From IMG/VR virus record IMGVR_UViG_3300048797_000097, positions 1 to 31,598 of that record: a DNA stretch of 31,598 nt. One strand, written 5' to 3'. This document shows positions 23,194-29,054 of the stretch, one piece after another. Every line of letters starts with the position of its first letter. The first letter of the stretch is position 1. Made by a program: the position numbers and the translations under genes. The notes beneath the pieces were generated by a model that worked only from the letters and a program-made list of their open reading frames with translations, had not been told where the DNA came from and made no database searches. This stretch comes from a virus.

Positions 23194-23666
23194 GCACCCA
23201 ACACGCTCGCTTTCTTGCCCGGCTGGCAGCGTCCGCAGACGGCGTGTTCAAGATCGCCCGCTGGTATCACAGCAAAGGGATCAGGGTCGAGATACCGGGG
23301 ATGCAGTTGGCGCCCTCGGCGGACCAGCATGAAGCCTACTCTGACAACGGGGACCTGATTGTCATTGATGGCCACCGCAAGGTGCTCAACGTCAAGCGGT
23401 TGACCACCCTATTCACCGGCACGGATGACTGGCCGCACAAGAACGATAACGGTGTGAAGCACGCCTTTGTCTCCAGCAAGGCGGACGTGGAGCGCGGCGT
23501 CTCAGAGCTTTACGTCTTCCTAAGCCACGACATGAAAACCGCCGGCTTCATCAAAGCCAGCACTGCCGGCGCGTGGTACGTGGCCAAGGCGCTCAACAAG
23601 AACACGGGCAACCTGGAATACTACTACGCCTGCCCGCTCAATTGCGTTGAGTGGCGACAGCTATGA
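23190..23666 (+). CDS. Unrecognised 158-residue protein, possibly nuclease-like
   Basis: ATG at 23190 in an ATGA overlap. The segment DNGDLIVIDGHRKVLNVKRL shows an acidic residue followed after a strand by N-V-K, a spacing reminiscent of PD-(D/E)xK nucleases (D...xxK), and KNDNGVKHAFVSSKADVERG follows. The rest is alpha/beta (YVFLSHDMKTAGFIKASTAG, YYYACPLNCVEW). The nuclease suggestion is weak. Confidence 0.5.
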   Translation: MSTQHARFLARLAASADGVFKIARWYHSKGIRVEIPGMQLAPSADQHEAYSDNGDLIVIDGHRKVLNVKRLTTLFTGTDDWPHKNDNGVKHAFVSSKADVERGVSELYVFLSHDMKTAGFIKASTAGAWYVAKALNKNTGNLEYYYACPLNCVEWRQL

Positions 23667-23902
23667 GACTGCGGTGCGTAGTCCCGTTCTGCCGGCGGAC
23701 GTGCAAGGCCGCCCCGGGTGACACTGAATGGGTTTGCGCGGATCACTGGCGGCTCACCGACCGCCGGCTCCGGCTCGTCTATTTCCGGGTCCGCCGCAAG
23801 TACCGAGCCCGCCCGTCCGAGGTCCTTCGGGGCATTGGCTGGCGGTGTTGGGAGCGGTTGAGGCGGCAGGCCATAGAGCGGGCCATGGGGATCAGCGCGT
23901 GA
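23663..23902 (+). CDS. Small Arg-rich zinc-ribbon protein
   Basis: 79 residues from ATG at 23663 (ATGA overlap). The start CVVPFCRRTCKAAP followed by WVCADHW gives four Cys plus His, a likely zinc site. The rest is very basic (RRLRLVYFRVRRKYRARPSE), suggesting nucleic-acid binding. No family assigned. Confidence 0.55.
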   Translation: MRLRCVVPFCRRTCKAAPGDTEWVCADHWRLTDRRLRLVYFRVRRKYRARPSEVLRGIGWRCWERLRRQAIERAMGISA

Positions 23903-24237
23903 GGCGACCGTACAAGAGCGACATGGTTGGAGCGCGTGAGGAGTTGATCGACGTGGCCAAGGCGCTAGAGCACGGCGTGATGTCACCGGTACAGGCAGCC
24001 GGTCGGATTAGGACTATCGTGAGCACCAAGCTGTTTCGCCACAAGCCGGACCACCGCGCCCCTCGGAAGGCTGTCACCACGCCCTTGAAGCGACAGCAAG
24101 CGGTGGAGCTGCGGGGACGCTTCCCCCAGGCAAGCCAGCTCGAAATTGCCGCGTCTGTCGGGGTAAATCCGGGCCGGGTGAGCGAAGCCATTCATTCCGT
24201 CAAGAAGGGTGAGCCCCCGCAGGGCTCACTCCTATGA
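23899..24237 (+). CDS. Small DNA-binding protein with HTH
   Basis: 112 residues from GTG at 23899 (GTGA overlap). The C-terminal part LKRQQAVELRGRFPQASQLE, then IAASVGVNPGRVSEAIHSVK is a clear helix-turn-helix of the kind found in sigma-4-like or transposase-like proteins (Q-x-E-I-A-A-S-V-G-V-x-x-x-R-V). A regulator acting on phage genes is likely; the target is not known. Confidence 0.65.
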   Translation: MRRPYKSDMVGAREELIDVAKALEHGVMSPVQAAGRIRTIVSTKLFRHKPDHRAPRKAVTTPLKRQQAVELRGRFPQASQLEIAASVGVNPGRVSEAIHSVKKGEPPQGSLL

Positions 24238-24557
24238 GGAAGCGGGACATCGAGAGCGGGACCATGACGCCCGGCCGGCGGCGCCTGGAGCGGGTTCTGC
24301 GCGAGGTGTGCAAGGTGACCGGCGTCCTCGCCCTTGGGCTCGCCCACGGGGCAGCCTCGGCCGTGCTGAGGGCAGAGTGGGCGGCAGCGGCGCGGAGCGC
24401 GTCGGCCGGCCTGTTGACGATTGCAGAGGAGCTTGAAGGACATGGCCGAGCGCAAGAAGGCCGAGAAGCCAGTGGTGATAGTGACGGTGGGACCGCCATG
24501 GATGGACACCTTCGGGGAGCTGACGAAGCACTACCGGCCCCAGGCGACGGTGGGTGA
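24234..24557 (+). CDS. Unrecognised helical protein, tail uncertain
   Basis: 107 residues from ATG at 24234 (ATGA overlap). First 70 residues are helical and plausible (RRRLERVLREVCKVTGVLAL, AAARSASAGLLTIAEELEGH). The last ~35 residues are Gly/Asp/Ala-rich, and this part overlaps the gene starting at 24442 by 116 bases in another frame. The true end may be as given. A weak hydrophobic stretch (VLALGLAHGAASAVL) is seen. Confidence 0.45.
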   Translation: MRKRDIESGTMTPGRRRLERVLREVCKVTGVLALGLAHGAASAVLRAEWAAAARSASAGLLTIAEELEGHGRAQEGREASGDSDGGTAMDGHLRGADEALPAPGDGG

Positions 24558-24861
24558 CTACCGCATAGTCATTCCGTCCGGGAAGATCGGCAAATGGGCC
24601 TACCTCTGCCGGGGCACGTCGCGCGCCACCCTTTGGACGCTTGAGCGCGAGGACGCGCTTTGCTTCCGCTCGGCCGAGAGCGCGGGGCGGACCATTGACG
24701 CAATCAGGAAACACACGCCATCCGTCCAGCCTGTCATCGACGGGCCGGATGGCGTGGTGACAACGGAGAAAAGCAATGATGACGGAGAACGCGGAGACGT
24801 TGGCGCCGCCGAGGCGCCACAGGCGGTCGGCGGACAAGTGGACGTTCGCGATCCAACCTAG
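24442..24861 (+). CDS. Unrecognised 139-residue protein
   Basis: ATG at 24442 with GAAGGA just upstream. Content is well behaved: VVIVTVGPPWMDTFGELTKH, then YRIVIPSGKIGKWAYLCRGT, then LEREDALCFRSAESAGRTID. Beta-rich, perhaps a small OB or SH3-like fold. The last ~30 residues are read across the start of the next gene (24776), an 86-base overlap. Confidence 0.55.
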   Translation: MAERKKAEKPVVIVTVGPPWMDTFGELTKHYRPQATVGDYRIVIPSGKIGKWAYLCRGTSRATLWTLEREDALCFRSAESAGRTIDAIRKHTPSVQPVIDGPDGVVTTEKSNDDGERGDVGAAEAPQAVGGQVDVRDPT

Positions 24862-25003
24862 CGAGGACGGCGGTCCTTGGCAGACCAGCTCTAAGGAATT
24901 CAGGTCCGCCGAGGAAGCGGCTGGAGCTGCCGGCGCCTATCTCGCCGTCAGCGCGGAGAACGGGGTGTTCCCGGCCCTCCGGCTGGTCAAGGTGGAGGGG
25001 TAA
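24776..25003 (+). CDS. Unrecognised 75-residue protein
   Basis: ATG at 24776 with GGAG upstream (GGAGAAAAGCA). It has a charged start (PPRRHRRSADKWTFAIQPSE) and an alpha/beta end (EFRSAEEAAGAAGAYLAVSA). The end is a typical 'LVKVEG'. No known family. Overlaps the preceding gene by 86 bases. Confidence 0.5.
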   Translation: MMTENAETLAPPRRHRRSADKWTFAIQPSEDGGPWQTSSKEFRSAEEAAGAAGAYLAVSAENGVFPALRLVKVEG

Positions 25004-25006
25004 ACC

Positions 25007-25237
25007 TTGGACATCAAGAACCTCTCCAGGGTCAATGAAGCGACGGCGAGATACAAGAACAACAAGGGCGCCCTCGCGGAGCTGCAAGCCGGCTCCCCGC
25101 TGGCTATTCAGATCGGGGACTACAAGATGCCGGTCATCCGGGAGCGCGTGGCCCCCGGCCTTGAGGCCGTCCTTCGGTCCATGGTGGACGAGGAGCTTGC
25201 CGTCTTGCGCGGCTTCGGCGTGGAGATTGACGGGTGA
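25007..25237 (+). CDS. Unrecognised 76-residue protein
   Basis: TTG start at 25007, supported by GGAGGGG just upstream, 3 bases after the previous stop. Product DIKNLSRVNEATARYKNNKG, then ALAELQAGSPLAIQIGDYKM, then VAPGLEAVLRSMVDEELAVL; mixed helix and strand. Its stop overlaps the next GTG start. No known family. Confidence 0.55.
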   Translation: MDIKNLSRVNEATARYKNNKGALAELQAGSPLAIQIGDYKMPVIRERVAPGLEAVLRSMVDEELAVLRGFGVEIDG

Positions 25238-25521
25238 GCGCGCGTTCCGCCGCTGACCTGGACGGGGAGCGGATCGAGATGCTCGCCTCGGGGATCATGG
25301 GGCTGGTCAAGGCCAATTTCCTTGCCGGCCCCCGCAGCAATGACCGGGTCTATGAGGCGTTGAACGCGCTGGCGGCGTGTGCCGGCGTGGTCCTTGAAGG
25401 GACCGGGTGGGACGCTCCGGCGGTCGAGTTCTACCGGCGGGCGCTTGAGGCCCCGCATGTCATCGACGCGGAGCTGGCCGAGCACATGGAGCGGCATCGC
25501 GCCGCCGTGTGGCAGCGATGA
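25234..25521 (+). CDS. Unrecognised 95-residue helical protein
   Basis: GTG at 25234 in a GTGA overlap. Mostly helical with one Cys (ALNALAACAGVVLEGTGW, then FYRRALEAPHVIDAELAEHM). No known motif. Coupled on both sides. Confidence 0.5.
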   Translation: MSARSAADLDGERIEMLASGIMGLVKANFLAGPRSNDRVYEALNALAACAGVVLEGTGWDAPAVEFYRRALEAPHVIDAELAEHMERHRAAVWQR

Positions 25522-25784
25522 GCCGCGCGCCACGTCTCCGCGATCCGGGCTGGCTGTCCGCCGCCGGGCTCGCCAAAGCCGAGGCGACGGCCACCTATCA
25601 ATCCGGGACGTTTATCTGCAACAGTGCTCACCCGTGGCGCCCCGGCATTGAAGGGGAACGGCGCGTCTACCACGCCGTCCACCGTGAGGTCGGGGAGCAA
25701 GTGGACGGCTGGCCGGGCGGTGACATTGTCCGCTATGAGTGCTTGAGCTGCGGTCACACCTGGACGGCGGAGCTGCCCCAATGA
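25518..25784 (+). CDS. Small zinc-ribbon-like protein
   Basis: 88 residues, ATG at 25518 in an ATGA overlap. C-terminal CLSCGHTWTAELPQ and an earlier CNSAHPWRPG give a possible CxxC plus C/H site. The middle EGERRVYHAVHREVGEQVDG is charged. No known family; one of several zinc-type miniproteins in this operon. Confidence 0.55.
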   Translation: MSRAPRLRDPGWLSAAGLAKAEATATYQSGTFICNSAHPWRPGIEGERRVYHAVHREVGEQVDGWPGGDIVRYECLSCGHTWTAELPQ

Positions 25785-25993
25785 GTGCGCATGAGGATCT
25801 GGCAAAGCGGGCTGCCGTCCTCTTGCCGTTCATGGTCGAGGTCAAGACCCAGATGGCAGCGGTTGGCGCGCGGAGCTGGCAGGCGCGTTGCCCGATGCCG
25901 GACTGCAAGGGCGTCATGCACGTCTCCGTCGTCGGCAAGAGCGATCACGTCCGAATGCGCTGCGAGAGCTGCGGCGCGTCAATGATGGAATGA
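25781..25993 (+). CDS. Small zinc-ribbon protein
   Basis: 70 residues, ATG at 25781 in an ATGA overlap. Classic ribbon spacing: CPMPDCKGVMHVSVVGKSD, then VRMRCESCGASMM, i.e. C-x4-C ... C-x2-C. Last gene of the first rightward operon, followed by a 482-base gap. Confidence 0.6.
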   Translation: MSAHEDLAKRAAVLLPFMVEVKTQMAAVGARSWQARCPMPDCKGVMHVSVVGKSDHVRMRCESCGASMME

Positions 25994-26359
25994 GGAGGGC
26001 GGCAGTCACCGGACGCTTCGGCGGGCCGTGACCCGCTGGCTGTCAATCCGTTCGCTGCCGCCCGGTGACTTGGTATCACGGGCCACAGATCGGCGGCAAG
26101 CCGCCGACGCCGGCTCCAGGAAATGGGCAAGGCTCACCGAGGCGGTCCACACGCGGTGCCCTTCGTCCCTCACCCCTGGAGCCGGCGCTAGACCCGGTTG
26201 CGGATTAAATTTGCGCACGGGCATTTTGTTGCGAAACCCCGCTGGCGCGTCATTCCATCAAGGCAGCTACGGTCCTAGCGGGGCGCCCTCTGACGCGCCC
26301 ACGCGCGCCCCTGCCACGCATAGGGGCATGTCGGCCTCTTGATAAATGCCCTTTCCCGG

Positions 26360-26386
26360 TTTTGGCCCGTTGACGGATGGCCAAAA
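26360..26386. promoter_or_regulatory. Inverted repeat upstream of ParB-family gene
   Basis: TTTTGGCC (26360-26367) and GGCCAAAA (26379-26386) are perfect complements 11 bases apart, with TTGACG between them. Likely operator for an auto- or phage regulator. It covers the more distal ATG at 26377, another reason to prefer the start at 26476. Confidence 0.45.
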
Positions 26387-26415
26387 TTAGTTTTCAACTG
26401 GCCATTGCGCCTTGT

Positions 26416-26430
26416 GCTGGAAATTTCCAC
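26416..26430. promoter_or_regulatory. Palindromic site, copy 2
   Basis: Identical to the 15-mer at 19997-20011 (core TGGAAATTTCCA). It lies 46 bases upstream of the ParB-family start at 26476. See copy 1. Confidence 0.5.
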
Positions 26431-26475
26431 CTAACAGGAGCAAGACGTTTCCAAATGAAACCGAGAGGATCGAAA

Positions 26476-27369
26476 ATGAGCAACGTGCATGAAATCCGTG
26501 AAATCCCCCTGGTGGACATCACGGTCGGGTCGGATCGCAAGCGGGCGCTCCGCCCTGCCATCGTCACTGATCTGGCCGAGAGCATGAAGACGCAAGGCCA
26601 GCTCCAGCCCATCGGCGTCACCAAGAGCGACGCCGGAGGTTTCACCCTGGTCTTCGGCCGCCACCGCCTTGAGGCTGCCAAGAGCCTGGACTGGCCGGCC
26701 ATCCGCACCATTCTCCTGCCGGCCACCGAGGCCGACGACGCCACCTTGGCCGAGATCGACGAAAACCTGATGCGGGCGGACTTGACGCCGGCCGAGCGGG
26801 CCGCACACCACGCCGCCCGTGAAGTCATCTACCGGCGCCGCTACCCCGAGGCCGCACATGGTGGCGCTCGTCCGGGCGCCGGCCGCAAGGGCAAGGTCGC
26901 GGGCGCCAAGGCCAAGAAGGGCGGCAAGCGCGGCGGAGCGGACAGCTACGCCAAGGACGCGGCCAAGAAGACGCGGACCAGTGAGCGGTCAGTCCGGCGC
27001 GACGTGCGCCGTGGCCGGGCGGTGGTTGATGTCACCCGCGTTGCCGGAACCTCCCTGGACAAGGGCGAGGAGCTGGACGCCTTGAGCAAGCTGCCCAAGG
27101 CTACCCAGGACGAGCTTATCAAACAGGCGCAAGGCGGCCAGAAGGTCAGCGCCCGCAAGAAGGCCCTGGAGCTGGCGCCGCCCAAGGCGGACGCCGACGC
27201 GGTCGCCCGGCTGGTGATGGCGGTCGATGACCTCAAGGCGAGGATCGACAAAGAGCTGCCCGGCTTGGGCAAGGCGGCGCGGGTGCGCATCGCCAAGAAG
27301 CTCACCCGCATGGCAGCGGCGGTCATACCCGTGGACGCGGCCGAGGGGATGGCCGAAGCGGCGGAGTGA
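26476..27369 (+). CDS. ParB/RepB/Spo0J-family protein
   Basis: 297 residues from ATG at 26476, with GAGAGGA 6 bases upstream; the frame is open further upstream but poorly started. N-terminal ParB domain: EIPLVDITVGSDRKRALRPA, QGQLQPIGVTKS, then FTLVFGRHRLEAAKSL (the G-R-H-R-x-x-A motif), ending ENLMRADLTPAERAAH. A Lys/Gly-rich linker (GAGRKGKVAGAKAKKGGKRG) precedes a helix-turn-helix (YAKDAAKKTRTSERSVRRDV). The C-terminal part is helical. The arrangement is that of phage/plasmid ParB-like proteins and lacks the chromosomal ParB dimer domain. It may regulate genes or segregate DNA; the window also has a parS site, but that one fits host ParB. Confidence 0.85.
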   Translation: MSNVHEIREIPLVDITVGSDRKRALRPAIVTDLAESMKTQGQLQPIGVTKSDAGGFTLVFGRHRLEAAKSLDWPAIRTILLPATEADDATLAEIDENLMRADLTPAERAAHHAAREVIYRRRYPEAAHGGARPGAGRKGKVAGAKAKKGGKRGGADSYAKDAAKKTRTSERSVRRDVRRGRAVVDVTRVAGTSLDKGEELDALSKLPKATQDELIKQAQGGQKVSARKKALELAPPKADADAVARLVMAVDDLKARIDKELPGLGKAARVRIAKKLTRMAAAVIPVDAAEGMAEAAE

Positions 27370-27533
27370 CTATATTCTGGCCGTGGGGATTGGTTCGAGC
27401 GGCCAAGGGTGGCGACCCGGACTTCAAGGCCGGCCAGGATCAGGTCATCATCAAGAACGTGGACGGCAGCCGGTTCTCCGGTGACGCCTACGAGAAGACC
27501 GTCCCCCGCGCGGACGTGAAGGACGTTTCCTAG
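27366..27533 (+). CDS. Small unrecognised protein
   Basis: 55 residues from GTG at 27366, overlapping the ParB stop as GTGA. The product starts MTIFWPWGLVRAAKGG and continues with DQVIIKNVDGSRFSGDAYEK. Composition is protein-like. No known family. Confidence 0.5.
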   Translation: MTIFWPWGLVRAAKGGDPDFKAGQDQVIIKNVDGSRFSGDAYEKTVPRADVKDVS

Positions 27534-27550
27534 TCGCTGATTTGACGGGC

Positions 27551-27581
27551 GGCGCCGAGGCCGATACAAGGCCCCGGCGCC
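27551..27581. repeat. GC-rich hairpin after the ParB unit
   Basis: GGCGCCGAGGCC (27551-27562) pairs with GGCCCCGGCGCC (27570-27581) over a 7-base loop, with a single mismatch. No T-run follows, so not a classical terminator. It may mark the end of the ParB transcript or act in mRNA stability. Confidence 0.5.
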
Positions 27582-27704
27582 ACCGTCTCCGCTCTCCAGT
27601 GGTCAATGCGGCGCGATGGTGGCGGGTCGCCCTAAGGGAACCGGGCGGCCTGCTCTCATTTTCAGGGCTTGTCATGGCCCGCAATAGGGCGCACCCTGCC
27701 GCCC

Positions 27705-28076
27705 GTGAACATCAACGTGAACGTCACCCTTTCCCTGTCACCGGACCTCGCCCGGCGCCTTGACGCGCTGCTCGGGATCGAAGGTGCGCGGAAGCACCTG
27801 GAGGAACAAATCTTGGCTACCGAAGCGCAGCTCGTCGCCGTCGTCACTCCGCTTGTGCCGGCTATCGACGCCTACATGACCAGCGTTGACGCGGCCCTCG
27901 CGACCGCCATCAACAACGCCGCCAACGCCAATGACCCGGCGCTCGACGCCCTGGTGACCGCTGTCCAGGCCGAGCATGACAAGCTGGTTGCCGCCACCGT
28001 GCCGGTTGCCCAGGCGATCAACGTCACTCCGCCAGCCGCACCGCAGACGGCAGTTGACGCCAACGCCACCGCCTAA
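27705..28076 (+). CDS. Unrecognised Ala-rich protein
   Basis: 123 residues from GTG at 27705, chosen because the product MNINVNVTLSLSPDLARRLD reads naturally; a TTG at 27669 would add 12 residues. The start is therefore uncertain. The middle is Ala/Val-rich helix with hydrophobic heptads (VAVVTPLVPAIDAYMTSVDA, ATAINNAANANDPALDALVT), suggesting a coiled coil or trimeric stalk. It is the last gene before a strong terminator. Confidence 0.5.
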   Translation: MNINVNVTLSLSPDLARRLDALLGIEGARKHLEEQILATEAQLVAVVTPLVPAIDAYMTSVDAALATAINNAANANDPALDALVTAVQAEHDKLVAATVPVAQAINVTPPAAPQTAVDANATA

Positions 28077-28096
28077 CCACCTTTTCGAGGGTGCGA

Positions 28097-28128
28097 CGGG
28101 CCGCCGGGCTTCTCGGCGGCCCGTTTTC
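28097..28128 (+). terminator. Intrinsic terminator for the rightward genes
   Basis: CGGGCCGCCG (28097-28106) pairs perfectly with CGGCGGCCCG (28114-28123) over a 7-base loop and is followed by TTTTC. It ends the plus-strand block; the convergent minus-strand block stops right at its foot, so it may also hinder leftward read-through. Confidence 0.85.
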
Positions 28129-28336
28129 AGGCCGGCCGTGCGGTCCCGAAATTGTCCACCAGCTCCCGCGCCAGCTCAATCAGCCGGATAGGGTGCTCAT
28201 CAAGCTCGATGGTCGGGTCAATGCCGTGCGGAAACTTTTCCCCGGCGCCGTTAGCCACCATGGCGACCGGGACGCCCTGCCGGCGGAAGAAGCCCACCAG
28301 GACGGCCTCAACCGCCATCTCCTCGCGCCAGCTCAT
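28127..28336 (-). CDS. Small unrecognised protein after gcrA-like gene
   Basis: 69 residues, ATG at 28336 in an ATGA overlap with the gcrA-like stop. MSWREEMAVEAVLVGFFRRQ, then GEKFPHGIDPTIELDEHPIR and LIELARELVDNFG. Helical ends with a Pro/Gly-rich centre. No known family; co-translated with gcrA-like. Confidence 0.5.
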   Translation of the reverse strand: MSWREEMAVEAVLVGFFRRQGVPVAMVANGAGEKFPHGIDPTIELDEHPIRLIELARELVDNFGTARPA

Positions 28337-28848
28337 GACCAGATGCCGTGGAGCTGCCGGCGCTCCGCCCGCTCCCGCTTTTTGACTGGCTCATAGCAGA
28401 GCCGGGCGTGGCTCTCGCAATAGCCGCCGGGTCCTACATCGACTGATGGCTTCCCGCAGTCATGGTAGGGACGCTCACCGAGAGGGAACCGGCACGGGAT
28501 CGACCGGAACGCCCTTACGGGCACAGGGAGCCCCGCTGGCGCGTCTGCCGCCTTTCCCGCTACCAGGGCAGGGGCATTAGGCTTTTGACGCACTGCTCGC
28601 GGGCGTGGCGGGCGAGGCTTGCGTGGTTTCGGGGGGTTGACGCTCCCCGGCGCGCTCTTGGTCCCGAGGAGCTGCAATCCCGGCGTCCTATGGACCTTGC
28701 CGATGATCGCATTGCGGGAGAACAGCGGCACTCCGGCGTGATCCTTGATGACCGCCGCAATGCTCCCGGCGCTCTCCCCGGCCGCTAAGAGTGTGCGGAG
28801 CTGCGCAAGCCGGGCCTCATTCCAGTAGTCCACGCGCGGCCGGCTCAT
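28333..28848 (-). CDS. gcrA: GcrA-like cell-cycle regulator
   Basis: 171 residues from ATG at 28848. The N-terminal domain YWNEARLAQLRTLLAAGESA, then GSIAAVIKDHAG, then FSRNAIIGKVHR follows the GcrA pattern (W...R...L..L...G.SA..IA........RNAVIGKVHR) that binds GANTC DNA. A basic Pro/Arg linker (66-90) leads to a C-terminal element CRFPLG...CGK...YCESHARLCYEP, as in GcrA proteins that contact sigma-70 region 2. GcrA activates CcrM-dependent cell-cycle genes in alphaproteobacteria. The phage itself has no GANTC site, so this copy presumably acts on host promoters, as helper or competitor (inference). Its start overlaps a leader ORF that contains parS. Confidence 0.85.
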   Translation of the reverse strand: MSRPRVDYWNEARLAQLRTLLAAGESAGSIAAVIKDHAGVPLFSRNAIIGKVHRTPGLQLLGTKSAPGSVNPPKPRKPRPPRPRAVRQKPNAPALVAGKAADAPAGLPVPVRAFRSIPCRFPLGERPYHDCGKPSVDVGPGGYCESHARLCYEPVKKRERAERRQLHGIWS

Positions 28849-28886
28849 GGCCGCACCGTTTGTTTCACGTGAAACATTCCGTTCAT
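28845..28886 (-). CDS. 13-codon leader ORF coupled to gcrA-like gene
   Basis: ATG at 28886 has a strong ribosome binding site, AAAGGA, 6 bases upstream, whereas the gcrA-like ATG has none of its own. The ORF encodes MNGMFHVKQTVRP and its TGA overlaps the gcrA-like start as ATGA (28845-28848). Ribosomes are therefore probably delivered to gcrA-like through this ORF. The parS sequence forms its middle codons (M-F-H-V-K-Q). Confidence 0.6.
   Translation of the reverse strand: MNGMFHVKQTVRP
28861..28876. promoter_or_regulatory. parS: Perfect parS site
   Basis: TGTTTCACGTGAAACA is the exact 16-base palindromic consensus bound by chromosomal ParB (Spo0J-type) in most bacteria. Chance occurrence in 31.6 kb is below one in 100,000. 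It lies 12 bases upstream of the gcrA-like start codon. Likely bound by the host ParB, which would nucleate spreading/condensation and could also control gcrA-like expression. Confidence 0.9.
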
Positions 28887-28916
28887 GGTGCTTCCTTTCA
28901 TGGGACAGGTAACAAT

Positions 28917-28971
28917 TCCGGCGCCTGGAGATACAAAATCCGGCCGGCTGGTAACGCTCCGGCGCCTGGAG
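28917..28971. repeat. Paired 14-base direct repeats in the gcrA-like/primase gap
   Basis: TCCGGCGCCTGGAG occurs at 28917-28930 and 28958-28971, 41 bases apart, close to four helical turns. Each carries an imperfect dyad around GGCGCC. Downstream towards the primase gene are similar elements GCGTCACAATTT (28971-28982), CGGTCACACTTT (28992-29003) and CGGTTCACTTTA (29024-29035). These look like binding sites for one or two regulators controlling the gcrA-like promoter. Confidence 0.5.
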
Positions 28972-29054
28972 CGTCACAATTTCCCGCCGGACGGTCACAC
29001 TTTAGTTTTCAGCCGGAATGTGACGGTTCACTTTAACGGTCAGACCCTTCAACC

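Larger units (their letters stand above)
25994..26475. other. 482-base regulatory gap before the ParB-family gene
   Basis: No good gene; the one long frame (26028-26342) has shadow-like composition and no ribosome binding site. It holds a perfect 8-bp hairpin TCGGCGGC-AA-GCCGCCGA (26090-26107), an AT-rich patch at 26204-26236, a second 8-bp inverted repeat TTTTGGCC/GGCCAAAA (26360-26386) and the palindrome TGGAAATTTCCA (26418-26429). These are likely the end signals of the first operon and the promoter/operators of the ParB unit. Confidence 0.55.

Noticed and set aside
26028-26342. 104-codon open frame in the gap before the ParB-family gene
   Set aside because: No ribosome binding site, shadow-like composition, and the region is full of inverted repeats.
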